Made by a program: the position numbers and the translations under genes. A stretch of DNA of 64,000 nucleotides from the NCBI RefSeq assembly GCF_041595635.1, contig NZ_JBFHJW010000012.1, positions 1 through 64,000 of the forward strand, written 5' to 3'. Positions 17,090 to 27,019 of the stretch are shown here, one piece after another. The number at the start of each line of letters is the position of its first letter. Position 1 is the first letter of the stretch. This stretch comes from Labilibaculum sp041595635 (GTDB lineage: Bacteria; Bacteroidota; Bacteroidia; Bacteroidales; Marinifilaceae). The notes beneath the pieces are model-generated. The model had not been told where the DNA came from and made no database searches. It saw only the letters and a list, made by a program, of their open reading frames with translations.

Positions 17090-18619
17090 ATGAAGATAAA
17101 ATTGCTTTGTTTTTTTAGTTTAATCGTTTTGCTTGGATGTTCATCTAAGCAAGAAACAAAAACTCCTAACATAGTCCTTATTTATGCTGATGATTTAGGC
17201 TATGGAGATGTTACTTGTTACAATAAGGATAGTAAAATTCCGACTCCTAATATCGATAAGTTGGCCGATAATGGAATGCTATTTACAGATGCTCATTCAC
17301 CAAGTGGCATATGTAGTCCAAGCCGATATAGTATTCTTACAGGACAATATTCGTGGAGAACAAGTCGTAAAAGTGGTAATCCAAAACCAGGAGAGCAATC
17401 ATGGGTGAATAAAGGGCGCGTAACCATAGCTAGTATGTTACGAGATAATGGTTACAATACTGCTGCTATTGGTAAATGGGGTTTGGGATCTGATTGGGAA
17501 TCGGCTGCTAAGCCATCTCGTGAGGGTTTAGATATTTCGGCTGATGCGATTGATTATAGCAAAGCTATTTTTAGTGGGAAACCATACGGATTTACCTATG
17601 AGGAAGTACACCTTTGGTATGGTAAACGATATGGTACCAAACATTATGCTTGTCACGATGTGCCTGGAACTGCTGAAAAAGCTGATGGTGCAAGATGGTA
17701 CTTTAAAAATGGAATGAGTCAGGGAGGAGATCCTAAATTTGATGATTTCGATATGGAAAAAGCTCAAATGCATTATATCGCTAGAGCAGTTGAATATATC
17801 GATGCTGCTGGAAAGAAAAAAGAGAATGCTGAGTTCAAGCTAAAAAAAGAGGAACCTTTCTTTCTATACTATGCACCGCATATTCCTCACTACCCTCATG
17901 TACCGGCTAAACAATTTCAGGGGAAGTCAGGAGTTGGACTTTATGGTGATTTTATTACTGAATTAGATTGGGCTGTTGGTGAGATTGTTAAAACATTAGA
18001 AAAGAACAATATATTAGACGAAACAATGATTATTTTCACTTCTGATAATGGGCCGGAATCTCAAGTGTTTGGCTACATTAAAGAATATGATCATCATTCT
18101 ACGAAAGATTTTAGAGGGATAAAAAGAGACCTTTGGCAAGGTGGTCATACTTTACCATTTATTGTTTCTTATCCTGATAAAATCAAAAAAGGAAAAACTT
18201 CTAATCGGTTAGTTTCACAAACTGATATACTAGCTACTCTTGCTGATTATTTGAATATAGAATTGGATAATAATAATGCAGAAGATAGCTATAGTTTTAT
18301 TGATGAACTAATAGATGGAGAGCAAGCCAATACCATTGAACGAGAAATGGCTATACATCATAGTGCAAGCGGAAAGTTGGCCATACGTAAAGGTGATTGG
18401 GTATTTATTAATAGTAAGTCTGGTAGAGATAATGCCGAACCTCAGTGGTTCAAAGATTCACTTGGTGTTGTGCCTCATAACGAAGATTTTGAATTGTTTA
18501 ATCTGAAAATAGATCCTCAGCAGACAAAAAATCTTGTGAAAGAGAATCCTGAAAAAGCAGAAGAACTTAAAAATATTCTTTTAAAATATGTTTCTGAAGG
18601 AAGAACAGTTACGCGATAA
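17090..18619 (+). CDS. S1 family sulfatase (lipoprotein)
   Basis: A formylglycine sulfatase. The start is ATG 17090; the frame extends nine bases upstream to a TTG, but the ATG directly gives a lipoprotein signal with Cys near residue 17 (LLGC). Metal ligands are in ADDLGYGDV, the maturation motif C-S-P-S-R begins at Cys75 and continues YSILTGQYSWR, and TSDNGPES is the distal metal site. The usual GKWHLG block reads GKWGLG, so the conserved His after the Trp is replaced by Gly. That is unusual and could change the sulfate pocket. It lies alone between two hairpins (17014-17063 and 18629-18660), so it may be expressed at a different level from its neighbours. Confidence 0.92.
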   Translation: MKIKLLCFFSLIVLLGCSSKQETKTPNIVLIYADDLGYGDVTCYNKDSKIPTPNIDKLADNGMLFTDAHSPSGICSPSRYSILTGQYSWRTSRKSGNPKPGEQSWVNKGRVTIASMLRDNGYNTAAIGKWGLGSDWESAAKPSREGLDISADAIDYSKAIFSGKPYGFTYEEVHLWYGKRYGTKHYACHDVPGTAEKADGARWYFKNGMSQGGDPKFDDFDMEKAQMHYIARAVEYIDAAGKKKENAEFKLKKEEPFFLYYAPHIPHYPHVPAKQFQGKSGVGLYGDFITELDWAVGEIVKTLEKNNILDETMIIFTSDNGPESQVFGYIKEYDHHSTKDFRGIKRDLWQGGHTLPFIVSYPDKIKKGKTSNRLVSQTDILATLADYLNIELDNNNAEDSYSFIDELIDGEQANTIEREMAIHHSASGKLAIRKGDWVFINSKSGRDNAEPQWFKDSLGVVPHNEDFELFNLKIDPQQTKNLVKENPEKAEELKNILLKYVSEGRTVTR

Positions 18620-18628
18620 CTAGACAGA

Positions 18629-18660
18629 GGTTTTAGCCAAAATATATTTTGGCTAAAACC
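18629..18660. repeat. Perfect 32-bp palindrome downstream of sulfatase
   Basis: Bases 18629-18644 are the exact reverse complement of 18645-18660, with no mismatch and no loop. No T tract follows, so it is not a classical terminator on the + strand. It begins 10 bp after a sulfatase stop codon and 91 bp before the next start. In RNA it would form a 14-15 bp stem; in DNA it could be a dimer-binding site. It may be a transcript-end or RNA-stability element. Confidence 0.7.
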
Positions 18661-18750
18661 AATAAATCAAAACGATAAACGACTAATTAGGGTCAGTCCA
18701 TAAACTAAGTGTTTGAGCTTTATCTGCAAACGCTAATTAAATTGAAATAA

Positions 18751-21216
18751 ATGTTGAAAATAAGATTTATACTTAGCTTGATTACTTTGTGTGTTGCGAA
18801 TTCTTTATTTGCTCAGGATACAATAACTTTTAAGCAAGCTTTGGTTGTTGGCGCAGTTGGCGAAAGTTCTCGTTCCGTTGTTAGTACCGACCCTATTTTC
18901 TATCAATTTTTAACTAGTGAAAATTATAAGCCTTTGCAAAATGATTCTGTAGGTGTTGGCAGACATGGCAATGTTGAAAGATGGGATACGACTTCAGTGA
19001 ATGTGAAAGGTCTTTTTGAAACAAGAAAATTAAGAGGCGGATACTTATATCTGACCTATAATTCCCAAGAGGAAGAGACTCGCATTTTAGAAATATCGGG
19101 TCATCGTGAAGTATTTGTAAATGGAGTTCCTCGCGGAGGAGACGTTTATAATAAGCATTTTACTTTTCATCCTATTAAGCTACAAAAAGGAGAGAATACT
19201 TTTCTGGTAAAAGGTTCACGTGGTAAAGTAAATATTCAATTATTGCCTGTAGAAAAAAGCGTTTCTTTTATGAAAAAGGATATGACCATTCCTGACTTTT
19301 TAACTACAGAACAAGACGATAAAATTGGTTCCATACGAATTTTAAACGCTACAACACAAAGCCAAAAGAATTTAAAAATTATTGCTGAAACAGGTGGTGT
19401 TCAGCTTGAAACAAAATTGGATACCATTGTACCAATGACAATGCGTAAACTGCCTTATTTGGTAAAAGACCATTATAGCCAAAAAGATATGGTTGATGTT
19501 CACCTGTCGCTTTACAACGGAAATAAATTAATTGATGAAACCACGGTTCGTTACAAAGTAAGAACTCCCGACCAATTTTACGTTCGTACTTTTATTTCAG
19601 ATATAGATGGCAGTCTTCAATATTTTGCTGTGCGCGAAGGTAAAATAGAACCCAATACCAAGCCTGCTATGTTTTTATCTTTGCACGGGGCAGCCGTTGA
19701 AGCACGCGGTCAGTCTGCATCCTATGAACAAAAAGATTGGGGACATGTAATTTGTCCTACTAACCGACGACCTTTTGGTTTTGATTGGGAAGATTGGGGA
19801 CGATGGGATGCGATGGAGGTTCAGAAAATTGCAGAGCAAATGTACGGAACCGACCCGGAACATACCTATTTAAAGGGTCATTCAATGGGAGGACATGGTA
19901 CTTGGCAACTTGGAGCTACTTTTCCTGGGAAGTGGGCTGCCATATCTCCTTTGTCAGGATGGTATTCATTTTTTTCCTATTCAAATAAAAATAAGATTGA
20001 TGAGGCTTCTTCTTTGCAAAATATGTTTGTGAGAGCAAGTCACTCTAGTCATACTTTAGAGTTGTCTCGTAATTATTTGCATCATGGCATATATATTCAA
20101 CATGGCGATGCTGACCAAGTGGTTCCCGTAGATCAGGCTCGCTTTATGAGAGAGCATTTAAGTACTTTTCATCCCGATTTTGCCTATTACGAGCATCAAG
20201 ATAAAAAGCACTGGTTTGGGGTCGATTTTGCTAGTATTTTCGATTATTTCAAATGGCATAGTATTCCTGATAATAATGAGGTAAAGACTTTTGAGTTTAG
20301 GACAGCGAGTCCTGGAGTATCAGCAAGTAGTCGTTTTGTAACTTTATACCAACAAAAATTGCCGTTCGAGTTTTGTGGTGTGCATGTGTCGCAAAGAATC
20401 CCAAACGAAAAAGAAATTAAAAAGAACATCGTACTTAAAAATAGATGGATTACTGTTGAAACTGAAAACTTAGTCAAATTCAAGCTTGATATTACTCATT
20501 GTGCTGAATCTGATTCAGTAAAAATTAAAATAGATCAATCAAACTTTATTCAGGCTGTTGCCGATGCAGGTGAGGAAATTTGGTTTGAGAAAGAGAACGA
20601 GAACTGGAAAGTAGTTTCAGCACCAAGCAATACTTTTGAAAAGAATCCAAAGAGGTATGGCAATTTTAAAGATGCTTTCCGTCATAACATGCTTTTTGTG
20701 TATTCAACAAAAGGAACTGAAGCAGAAAATAAATGGTCTTTCGATAAAGCTCGTTTCGATGCAGAAACATTCTATTATCGTGGAAACGGATCGATAGATA
20801 TCATTTCAGATAAAGAATTTAAATTAGATAAATATAAAGATCGTTCGGTTATTTTATATGGTAATGCATCAACCAATGCTGCCTGGAAAGAATTACTAGC
20901 TGATTGTCCTATACAGGTAAAACGTGGGGAGATTACAGTGGGAGATAAAAAGCTAAAAGGAAATGAGTTCGGAACCTATTTCATGTATCCACGAGTAGAT
21001 AGTGAACTTGCTTCAGTAGCTGTTATCTCAGGTTCTGGTATGGATGGTTTTAATGCTGTTACACCAAATCGTTATTTTGTATCTGGAGTAGGTATTCCTG
21101 ATATCATGATTTTTACTTCCTCCATTTATAAAAACGGATTCGATGGAGTTAAAGCAACGGGCTATTTTGGAAATGATTGGAGTATTGAGAATGGAGAAAT
21201 AGTTTGGGAGAACTAA
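18751..21216 (+). CDS. Large exported alpha/beta hydrolase (S9/esterase-like)
   Basis: An 821-residue exported protein with an alpha/beta-hydrolase core. Residues 1-21 form a signal peptide ending LFA. About 330 residues of beta-rich N-terminal sequence follow, including ISGHREVFVNGVPRGG, which resembles a jelly-roll in glycan-active enzymes. The hydrolase core shows the nucleophile Ser378 in KGHSMGGHGTWQLG, an acidic residue in HGDADQVVP and a His in DKKHWFG. The last 250 residues are unassigned. Such proteins are often annotated as prolyl oligopeptidase-like or as esterases. In this sulfatase-rich context a deacylating or glycopeptide-cleaving role is possible but unproven. The sulfatase downstream begins 23 bp after the stop. 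Confidence 0.75.
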   Translation: MLKIRFILSLITLCVANSLFAQDTITFKQALVVGAVGESSRSVVSTDPIFYQFLTSENYKPLQNDSVGVGRHGNVERWDTTSVNVKGLFETRKLRGGYLYLTYNSQEEETRILEISGHREVFVNGVPRGGDVYNKHFTFHPIKLQKGENTFLVKGSRGKVNIQLLPVEKSVSFMKKDMTIPDFLTTEQDDKIGSIRILNATTQSQKNLKIIAETGGVQLETKLDTIVPMTMRKLPYLVKDHYSQKDMVDVHLSLYNGNKLIDETTVRYKVRTPDQFYVRTFISDIDGSLQYFAVREGKIEPNTKPAMFLSLHGAAVEARGQSASYEQKDWGHVICPTNRRPFGFDWEDWGRWDAMEVQKIAEQMYGTDPEHTYLKGHSMGGHGTWQLGATFPGKWAAISPLSGWYSFFSYSNKNKIDEASSLQNMFVRASHSSHTLELSRNYLHHGIYIQHGDADQVVPVDQARFMREHLSTFHPDFAYYEHQDKKHWFGVDFASIFDYFKWHSIPDNNEVKTFEFRTASPGVSASSRFVTLYQQKLPFEFCGVHVSQRIPNEKEIKKNIVLKNRWITVETENLVKFKLDITHCAESDSVKIKIDQSNFIQAVADAGEEIWFEKENENWKVVSAPSNTFEKNPKRYGNFKDAFRHNMLFVYSTKGTEAENKWSFDKARFDAETFYYRGNGSIDIISDKEFKLDKYKDRSVILYGNASTNAAWKELLADCPIQVKRGEITVGDKKLKGNEFGTYFMYPRVDSELASVAVISGSGMDGFNAVTPNRYFVSGVGIPDIMIFTSSIYKNGFDGVKATGYFGNDWSIENGEIVWEN

Positions 21217-21239
21217 AATTATAATCTAAGCATTAGATC

Positions 21240-22736
21240 ATGAAAGTTGCAAGGAATATTTTATTTGTTTTGCTTTTTTTTGTTGCAATGGGATGTAACA
21301 GAGAGACCAATAATGAACAGCCGAATCTTATTTTTATTTTGGTTGATGATTTGGGTAAAGAATGGTTTCCTTCTTATGGAGCTACAGAACTAGAAACACC
21401 CAATATCGATGAATTGGCTGCTTCAGGTATAAAGTTCAATAATGCTTATTCTATGCCGCAATGTACACCAAGCCGTATTGCATTAATGACGGGACAATAT
21501 CCGTTTACCAATGGCTGGGTGAATCATTACGATGTGCCGCGTTGGGGGCATGGAGCCAATTTTGATTCAGAAAAAAATCCGAGTTTTGCAAAAGTACTTC
21601 GCAAAGCGGGCTATAAAACATGTGTGGCAGGCAAGTGGCAGGTTAACGATTTTAGGATTGAACCAGATGCCATGACCAAGGCAGGTTTCGATGAATATTG
21701 CATGTGGACAGGTTACGAAAGCAATAACGCACCAAGCGACAAACGATACTGGGATCCATACATTCATACAAAACAAGGGAGCAAAACATATGCAGGTCAG
21801 TTTGGTCCCGATGTATTTTCTGATTTTATAATTGATTTTTTACGCAAAAACAAAGAGAATCCCATGTGTGTGTATTATCCAATGGTACTAACTCATTCTC
21901 CTTTTGTTCATACACCACTTGAACCAAATGTGAAAACAAAATATGAAAAGCATCGGGCTATGGTTCGATACACCGATGTGATTGTTGGAAAAATTGTTGA
22001 TGCGATAAATGAATTGGAGATTTCAGATAATACCTATCTGATTTTTACAACCGATAATGGAACGTCAAATTCAATAATTGGGAAACGCGATTCGGTTTAC
22101 GTTAGAGGAGGTAAAGCCTTTTTATCTGAAAATGGTGTAAATGCTCCTTTTCTTGTGCTTACTCCCAAAAAGTTAAAAAAAGAAACGAATGCGCTCATTG
22201 ATTTTACCGATATCTATTCAACTTTGCTCGATCTAGCGAATGTTGAAAACACCTCAGGTTTTAAAACCGATGGTCTTTCTTTTGCCGATGTTTTAACAAA
22301 TGAAGAGAGTGAAGGAAACAGAAACTGGGCATTGTCTATGGGAGGTCTTCCTGCGGTAGTTAGTGAAGATAGTTTGGTGAAGAATCGCTTTGAGTTTAGA
22401 GATCGTATAATTAGAACGCCAAAGTACAAAGCCTATGTTGATACGGCAAAACAAGTAGTTCGTATTTTTGATATGGAAGAGGATCCGTATGAAACAATTA
22501 ATTTGATTGATAAAGAAGATGTAAAACCTGTAATCAGTCAGTTTAATGAAATATTAAAAGATATTCCTTCGCAAGATAATAACCCAATTTATACAAGGTT
22601 AAAATCGAATGGGAACGATGTATCAATTGAAATGCTTAAAAATGGAGCCATAAGAACAAGAAAACGAGGAAATATGCTCAAGCTAGCAAACGAAGAAGCC
22701 TTTGATCAATTAAAAAATAAAACGATAAAAAAATAA
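21240..22736 (+). CDS. S1 family sulfatase (lipoprotein)
   Basis: A formylglycine sulfatase with a lipoprotein signal (Cys near residue 19, AMGC). Metal ligands are in VDDLGKEWFPSYG, the maturation motif C-T-P-S-R begins at Cys75 and continues IALMTGQYP, and TTDNGTSN is the distal metal block. The usual GKWHLG block reads GKWQVN, so the conserved His is replaced by Gln. 498 residues. It is separated from the next sulfatase gene by only five bases, so the two are almost certainly translated from one message and may act one after the other on the same glycan. Confidence 0.92.
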   Translation: MKVARNILFVLLFFVAMGCNRETNNEQPNLIFILVDDLGKEWFPSYGATELETPNIDELAASGIKFNNAYSMPQCTPSRIALMTGQYPFTNGWVNHYDVPRWGHGANFDSEKNPSFAKVLRKAGYKTCVAGKWQVNDFRIEPDAMTKAGFDEYCMWTGYESNNAPSDKRYWDPYIHTKQGSKTYAGQFGPDVFSDFIIDFLRKNKENPMCVYYPMVLTHSPFVHTPLEPNVKTKYEKHRAMVRYTDVIVGKIVDAINELEISDNTYLIFTTDNGTSNSIIGKRDSVYVRGGKAFLSENGVNAPFLVLTPKKLKKETNALIDFTDIYSTLLDLANVENTSGFKTDGLSFADVLTNEESEGNRNWALSMGGLPAVVSEDSLVKNRFEFRDRIIRTPKYKAYVDTAKQVVRIFDMEEDPYETINLIDKEDVKPVISQFNEILKDIPSQDNNPIYTRLKSNGNDVSIEMLKNGAIRTRKRGNMLKLANEEAFDQLKNKTIKK

Positions 22737-22741
22737 GTAAT

Positions 22742-24190
22742 ATGAATCGATATTTAAAAATCAGTATAGGACTATTTTGTGTTCTTAGTACTTTAGTTGG
22801 ATGTACGGATGCAAAAGAAAAAACTCCTGAAAAACCTAACATTATCTTTTTGTTTGCTGATGATCAGTGTTACAATACGATAAATTCTTTAGGCAACAAG
22901 GAAATGATCACTCCAAATCTGGATAAGTTAGTGGGTGATGGGGTTACTTTTACGCATGCATACAATATGGGAGCATGGCAAGGTGCGGTTTGTGTAGCAT
23001 CACGAACCATGATTAACTCGGGACGTTTTGTTTGGAATGCTAAAGATGTTGAAAAGCAAATGAAGACTCCTGAAGTGCAATCACAAATGTGGGGAAACTT
23101 GATGAAAAATGCAGGTTACGATACTTATATGGCAGGTAAATGGCATGTGCAGGCTATTGCAGATAGTTGTTTCGATGTTTTGGGAACAGTAAGAGGAGGA
23201 ATGCCAAACCAAACCAAGGAAGGGTATAATCGTCCGTTGAGCAAAACAGATACAACCTGGAGACCTTACGATAAAAAATTTGGAGGACATTGGAAAGGTG
23301 GAAAACACTGGAGTGAAGTGTTAGGCGATGAGGCTATTGATTTTATTGGTCAGGCGAAAGAAAAAGAGGATCCATTTTTTATGTACATAGCTTTTAATGC
23401 TCCTCATGATCCCCGTCAGTCTCCAAAGAAATTTGTAGACATGTATCCACTGGAAAATATTTCTGTTCCAGAAAGTTTCATGGAAGAATATCCTAACCAA
23501 GATGAAATTGGTTGCGGTAAAGGTCTTCGTGATGAGTGTTTAGCACCCTTCCCAAGAACGGAATATTCTGTTAAAGTGAATCGTCAGGAGTATTATGCCA
23601 TTATTACTCATTTAGATCAGCAAATTGGTAGAATCATGGATGCTCTTGAAAAATCAGGAAAGAAAGATAATACCTATATTTTCTATACTGCCGATCATGG
23701 TTTGGCCTGCGGGAACCATGGTTTAATAGGAAAACAAAATATGTACGATCACAGTATGCGCGCTCCTTTAATGGTGATTGGTCCGGATCTGCCTAAAGGG
23801 AAAAAAATAGACATGGATGTTTATTTGCAGGACATTATGCCATCTACCCTAGAACTTGCCGGAGTCGAAAAACCTGCTTATGTAGAGTTTAATAGCTTAA
23901 TGGATGCAGTTCGTATGGAAAGAAAAAAGAGTTCATATCCAGCTATTTATGGTTGCTATAAGAATCTTCAGCGAATGATTAGAAAGGATGGATTTAAGCT
24001 AATTGTTTATCCTAAAGCTAAAAAAGTATTGTTGTATGATTTAGATAATGATCCGTTGGAAATGAACGATTTATCAGGTCAGGATGCAAGTAAATCTAAG
24101 GTGAAAGAACTGTTTGCACAATTAATCGAATTGCAGGAAAGTATGAATGATCCACTTGATTTGAAAGTAGTATTTCCAGAATTACAATAG
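22742..24190 (+). CDS. S1 family sulfatase with C-V-A-S-R maturation motif (lipoprotein)
   Basis: A formylglycine sulfatase with a lipoprotein signal (Cys near residue 21, LVGC). Metal ligands are in ADDQCYNT. The maturation site is Cys84 in AVCVASRTM. The usual Pro after the variable residue is Ala, giving C-x-A-x-R, which is allowed by the broader C-x-[PA]-x-R consensus but is rarer. GKWHVQ and TADHGLACGNHG blocks are present; the latter has His where most sulfatases have Asn. 482 residues. It follows the previous sulfatase by five bases and precedes GH20 by 144 bp. Confidence 0.9.
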   Translation: MNRYLKISIGLFCVLSTLVGCTDAKEKTPEKPNIIFLFADDQCYNTINSLGNKEMITPNLDKLVGDGVTFTHAYNMGAWQGAVCVASRTMINSGRFVWNAKDVEKQMKTPEVQSQMWGNLMKNAGYDTYMAGKWHVQAIADSCFDVLGTVRGGMPNQTKEGYNRPLSKTDTTWRPYDKKFGGHWKGGKHWSEVLGDEAIDFIGQAKEKEDPFFMYIAFNAPHDPRQSPKKFVDMYPLENISVPESFMEEYPNQDEIGCGKGLRDECLAPFPRTEYSVKVNRQEYYAIITHLDQQIGRIMDALEKSGKKDNTYIFYTADHGLACGNHGLIGKQNMYDHSMRAPLMVIGPDLPKGKKIDMDVYLQDIMPSTLELAGVEKPAYVEFNSLMDAVRMERKKSSYPAIYGCYKNLQRMIRKDGFKLIVYPKAKKVLLYDLDNDPLEMNDLSGQDASKSKVKELFAQLIELQESMNDPLDLKVVFPELQ

Positions 24191-24334
24191 TGTTTTTTAG
24201 TTTATTTTTGAACCGGTTGAATCACTATTCAGCAGATTTACTATTTGATACTAATTTTTAACAGACCAACTGATCAGGGGGAAGGTATCCGTTTTATGAC
24301 TTGATTTCTGTCCCTTGATCCTAATTGTAAGAAT

Positions 24335-26635
24335 ATGAAAAAATACATTTTACTTCCGTTTTTGATGGCTATTTTATTGGCATCATGTTCCAATCCGAGT
24401 TTTAAAAAGGAAGACATTTCTATTATTCCAAAACCCGTTTCTTTGGTGCTTGGCGAGAGTTCGTTCCGATTTACCAAAACGACTTTGGTTTCCATTCAAG
24501 ATGATAGCCAGAAAAAAGCAGCCAACTATTTGGTGAATATGCTGAATCAGGCTGCAGGTTTTGAACTTGCCATTGTAAATGAAGCAACAACTACAGGTCT
24601 TCGGTTTGTAACAGACAATGAGTTAAAGGCCGAAGCTTACCATTTGGAAGTAACAAACGAAGGAATTCTTGTAAAAGCTTCCGCTGAAGCTGGATTTTTT
24701 AATGCTGTACAAACCATTCGTCAGCTACTGCCTGTGCAAATTGAAAGTAAAACTCTTGCTTCTGCAGACTGGTTGGTTCCTTGTGTTGTAATTGACGATG
24801 AACCTCGATTTGCCTGGAGAGGAATGCACATGGATTTTAGTCGTCACTTTTTTAAAATAGATGAGGTAAAGGAGTTTTTGGATGAAATGGCATTGTACAA
24901 ACTAAATACCTATCACATGCACTTGACCGATGATCAGGGTTGGAGAATTGAGATCAAGAAATATCCGCTTTTGACGGAAAAAGGAGCTTGGCGTATCGAA
25001 AATAATCAGGATACTATTTGTAATGAACGCGCCGTGGAAAACGAGCTGTACAAAATCGATGAAACAAATTATAAGGAAATTGATGGGCAGAAAATGTACG
25101 GTGGCTTCTTTACTCAAGAGCAAATTAAAGAAATTGTAGCTTACGCTGATGAGCGTTGCATTACGGTTTTACCCGAAATTGATATGCCAGGTCACTTTTT
25201 AGCTGCAATCGATAATTATCCTTTTTTATCCTGTACTGATGAAGGTGGAATGGGAAGAGTATTTTCAACTCCTTCTTGTTTAGGTAAAGAAACAACCTAT
25301 GAATTTATGGAAAATATATTGGATGAGGTTGCTGACCTTTTTCCATCTAAGTACATTCATATTGGTGGCGATGAGGTAAGAATCGAATGTTGGGAAGATT
25401 GCCCCTTGTGTCAGAAAGAGATTAAAAAGAATCATTTGGCTAACGAGCATGAGTTGCAATCTCATTTTAACCGAAGAATAGAAAAATTCTTACAATCGAA
25501 AGGGAAACAACTAATGGGTTGGGATGAGATTGTAGAAGGTGGATTATCGGAAGGTGCAAGCATGATGTGGTGGCGTAATTGGGTGCCTAAAGCGCCAAGA
25601 ATTGCAGCCGAAAAAGGAAATGATATGGTGATTACTCCTACAGCAGCTTACTACTACGATTATTTGAACGATCATAATTCTATTGAAAAGACTTATGCTT
25701 ACGAGCCTGTTCCTGAAGATTTCACTGCAGAACAATCTAAGTATGTATTGGGTATTCAAGCCAACCTTTGGTCAGAATGGATTCCCAGCTTTAAGCGTTT
25801 GCAATATCAGGCCTTTCCACGTTTAATTCCAATGGCAGAAACGGCATGGACAGCAAAAGAGCTAAAGAATTTTGATGATTTTAATACTAGAATCAATAAG
25901 CATTATGCTCGTTTAGATGAAATGGGCGTTTACTACTATATTCCTGCCGTTCAGGGATTAAGTAAGGATATTGTATTTGTGGAAAATACACTTGTAACGC
26001 TTAATTTAGCTTACCCGATGGAAGGTGTAGAAATACGTTATACCCTGGATGGTACAGTTCCTACAAAGGAATCATTGCTTTATACAGAACCTTTTACCGT
26101 AGATAAAGAATGTAAAATTAAAGCAAGATCTTATAAAGGAGAAATGTTTAATGATCTAAAAACAGCAGAAGTGAAGCAACAAAATTATCGTGAGGCTTCA
26201 GCTGCAACTCCTGCAAATAAAGGATTTCAAAAGTGGATGTTCAAAGGAAAATTTAAAACGGTTCAGGATATTCAAATTCCAACATCAACAAAAGCTGTAG
26301 TAGTAGATACTTTGCAATTGGGAGACTTTGGCGGAGATGTGAATTTTTCTATGGCTTTTAAAAGTTCCTTTTATGCAGAAAAAGATGCTGTGTATGAGTT
26401 TGAGATGAAATCAGATGGGGAAAGCCTTTTATTTTTCGGTGACGATTTAATTATTGAAAAAGCTGGGAAAGGTAATCTTCCATTTAAGAAGAGCGAAAAA
26501 GTAGCGCTTAAAAAAGGATGGCATGCTTTCACAGTAAAATATAAGCCAAGTACAAAACCTCGTGCTATAGAATTAAAATACGCAGAGCAGGGACAAAAAT
26601 TGCAAGACCTAAATCAAAATGTTTGTGCTTATTAA
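24335..26635 (+). CDS. GH20 beta-N-acetylhexosaminidase with extra C-terminal domain (lipoprotein)
   Basis: The second GH20 of the locus. The lipoprotein signal ends at a Cys near residue 18 (LASC). A GH20b-like N-terminal domain covers residues 25-155 and the catalytic barrel starts at RFAWRGMHMDFSRHF. Other marks are HLTDDQGWR, EIDMPGHF and the catalytic pair Asp346-Glu347 in HIGGDEV. After a CHB_HEX_C-like piece (YTLDGTVPT) there is a further 130-residue beta-rich domain (about 630-760) whose spacing of SDGESLLFFGDDLI resembles a PA14-type fold. That makes it 150 residues longer than the first GH20 (615 residues), so the two are not simple duplicates. It is the last gene before the strong terminator at 26687-26753. 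Confidence 0.92.
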   Translation: MKKYILLPFLMAILLASCSNPSFKKEDISIIPKPVSLVLGESSFRFTKTTLVSIQDDSQKKAANYLVNMLNQAAGFELAIVNEATTTGLRFVTDNELKAEAYHLEVTNEGILVKASAEAGFFNAVQTIRQLLPVQIESKTLASADWLVPCVVIDDEPRFAWRGMHMDFSRHFFKIDEVKEFLDEMALYKLNTYHMHLTDDQGWRIEIKKYPLLTEKGAWRIENNQDTICNERAVENELYKIDETNYKEIDGQKMYGGFFTQEQIKEIVAYADERCITVLPEIDMPGHFLAAIDNYPFLSCTDEGGMGRVFSTPSCLGKETTYEFMENILDEVADLFPSKYIHIGGDEVRIECWEDCPLCQKEIKKNHLANEHELQSHFNRRIEKFLQSKGKQLMGWDEIVEGGLSEGASMMWWRNWVPKAPRIAAEKGNDMVITPTAAYYYDYLNDHNSIEKTYAYEPVPEDFTAEQSKYVLGIQANLWSEWIPSFKRLQYQAFPRLIPMAETAWTAKELKNFDDFNTRINKHYARLDEMGVYYYIPAVQGLSKDIVFVENTLVTLNLAYPMEGVEIRYTLDGTVPTKESLLYTEPFTVDKECKIKARSYKGEMFNDLKTAEVKQQNYREASAATPANKGFQKWMFKGKFKTVQDIQIPTSTKAVVVDTLQLGDFGGDVNFSMAFKSSFYAEKDAVYEFEMKSDGESLLFFGDDLIIEKAGKGNLPFKKSEKVALKKGWHAFTVKYKPSTKPRAIELKYAEQGQKLQDLNQNVCAY

Positions 26636-26686
26636 GATATAGTTAATTAGAGCTTGAAAAAACCAAGTTCTTGTTTTATCCAAAAT

Positions 26687-26753
26687 AAAATCAGCTGGTT
26701 CAAAAGTTTCTGTTTGTTGACAGAAGTTCACTTTTGAGCTAGCTGATTTTTTT
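26687..26753 (+). terminator. Terminator hairpin after second GH20
   Basis: The outer arms 26687-26696 and 26741-26750 are perfectly complementary. An inner stem (26701-26706 / 26731-26736) extends the hairpin. A T run to 26753 follows. It marks the end of the first enzyme transcript. Confidence 0.75.
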
Positions 26754-27019
26754 GTTTCACTTTACTAAATTTGGTAGAAACCTCCTTCAATTAATATGAA
26801 AAGAGGATTTAAATTAGATGTGTTGATGAGTTTGAGGTTTTAAGTAGCTAAGCTAGGAATTGAATACATTAAAATAAATTAATGATGGTAGATTTACTTT
26901 TGTAATTTTTTACAAAAGCCTTTGTTTTATAGGGCGGTTTTTATTAAACTTGCAAGGTGTTCACTTTGGTAAATACTATTTTTTGATTCTGTTGTTGGCT
27001 AAGAAAATAAGCTTTTAAA

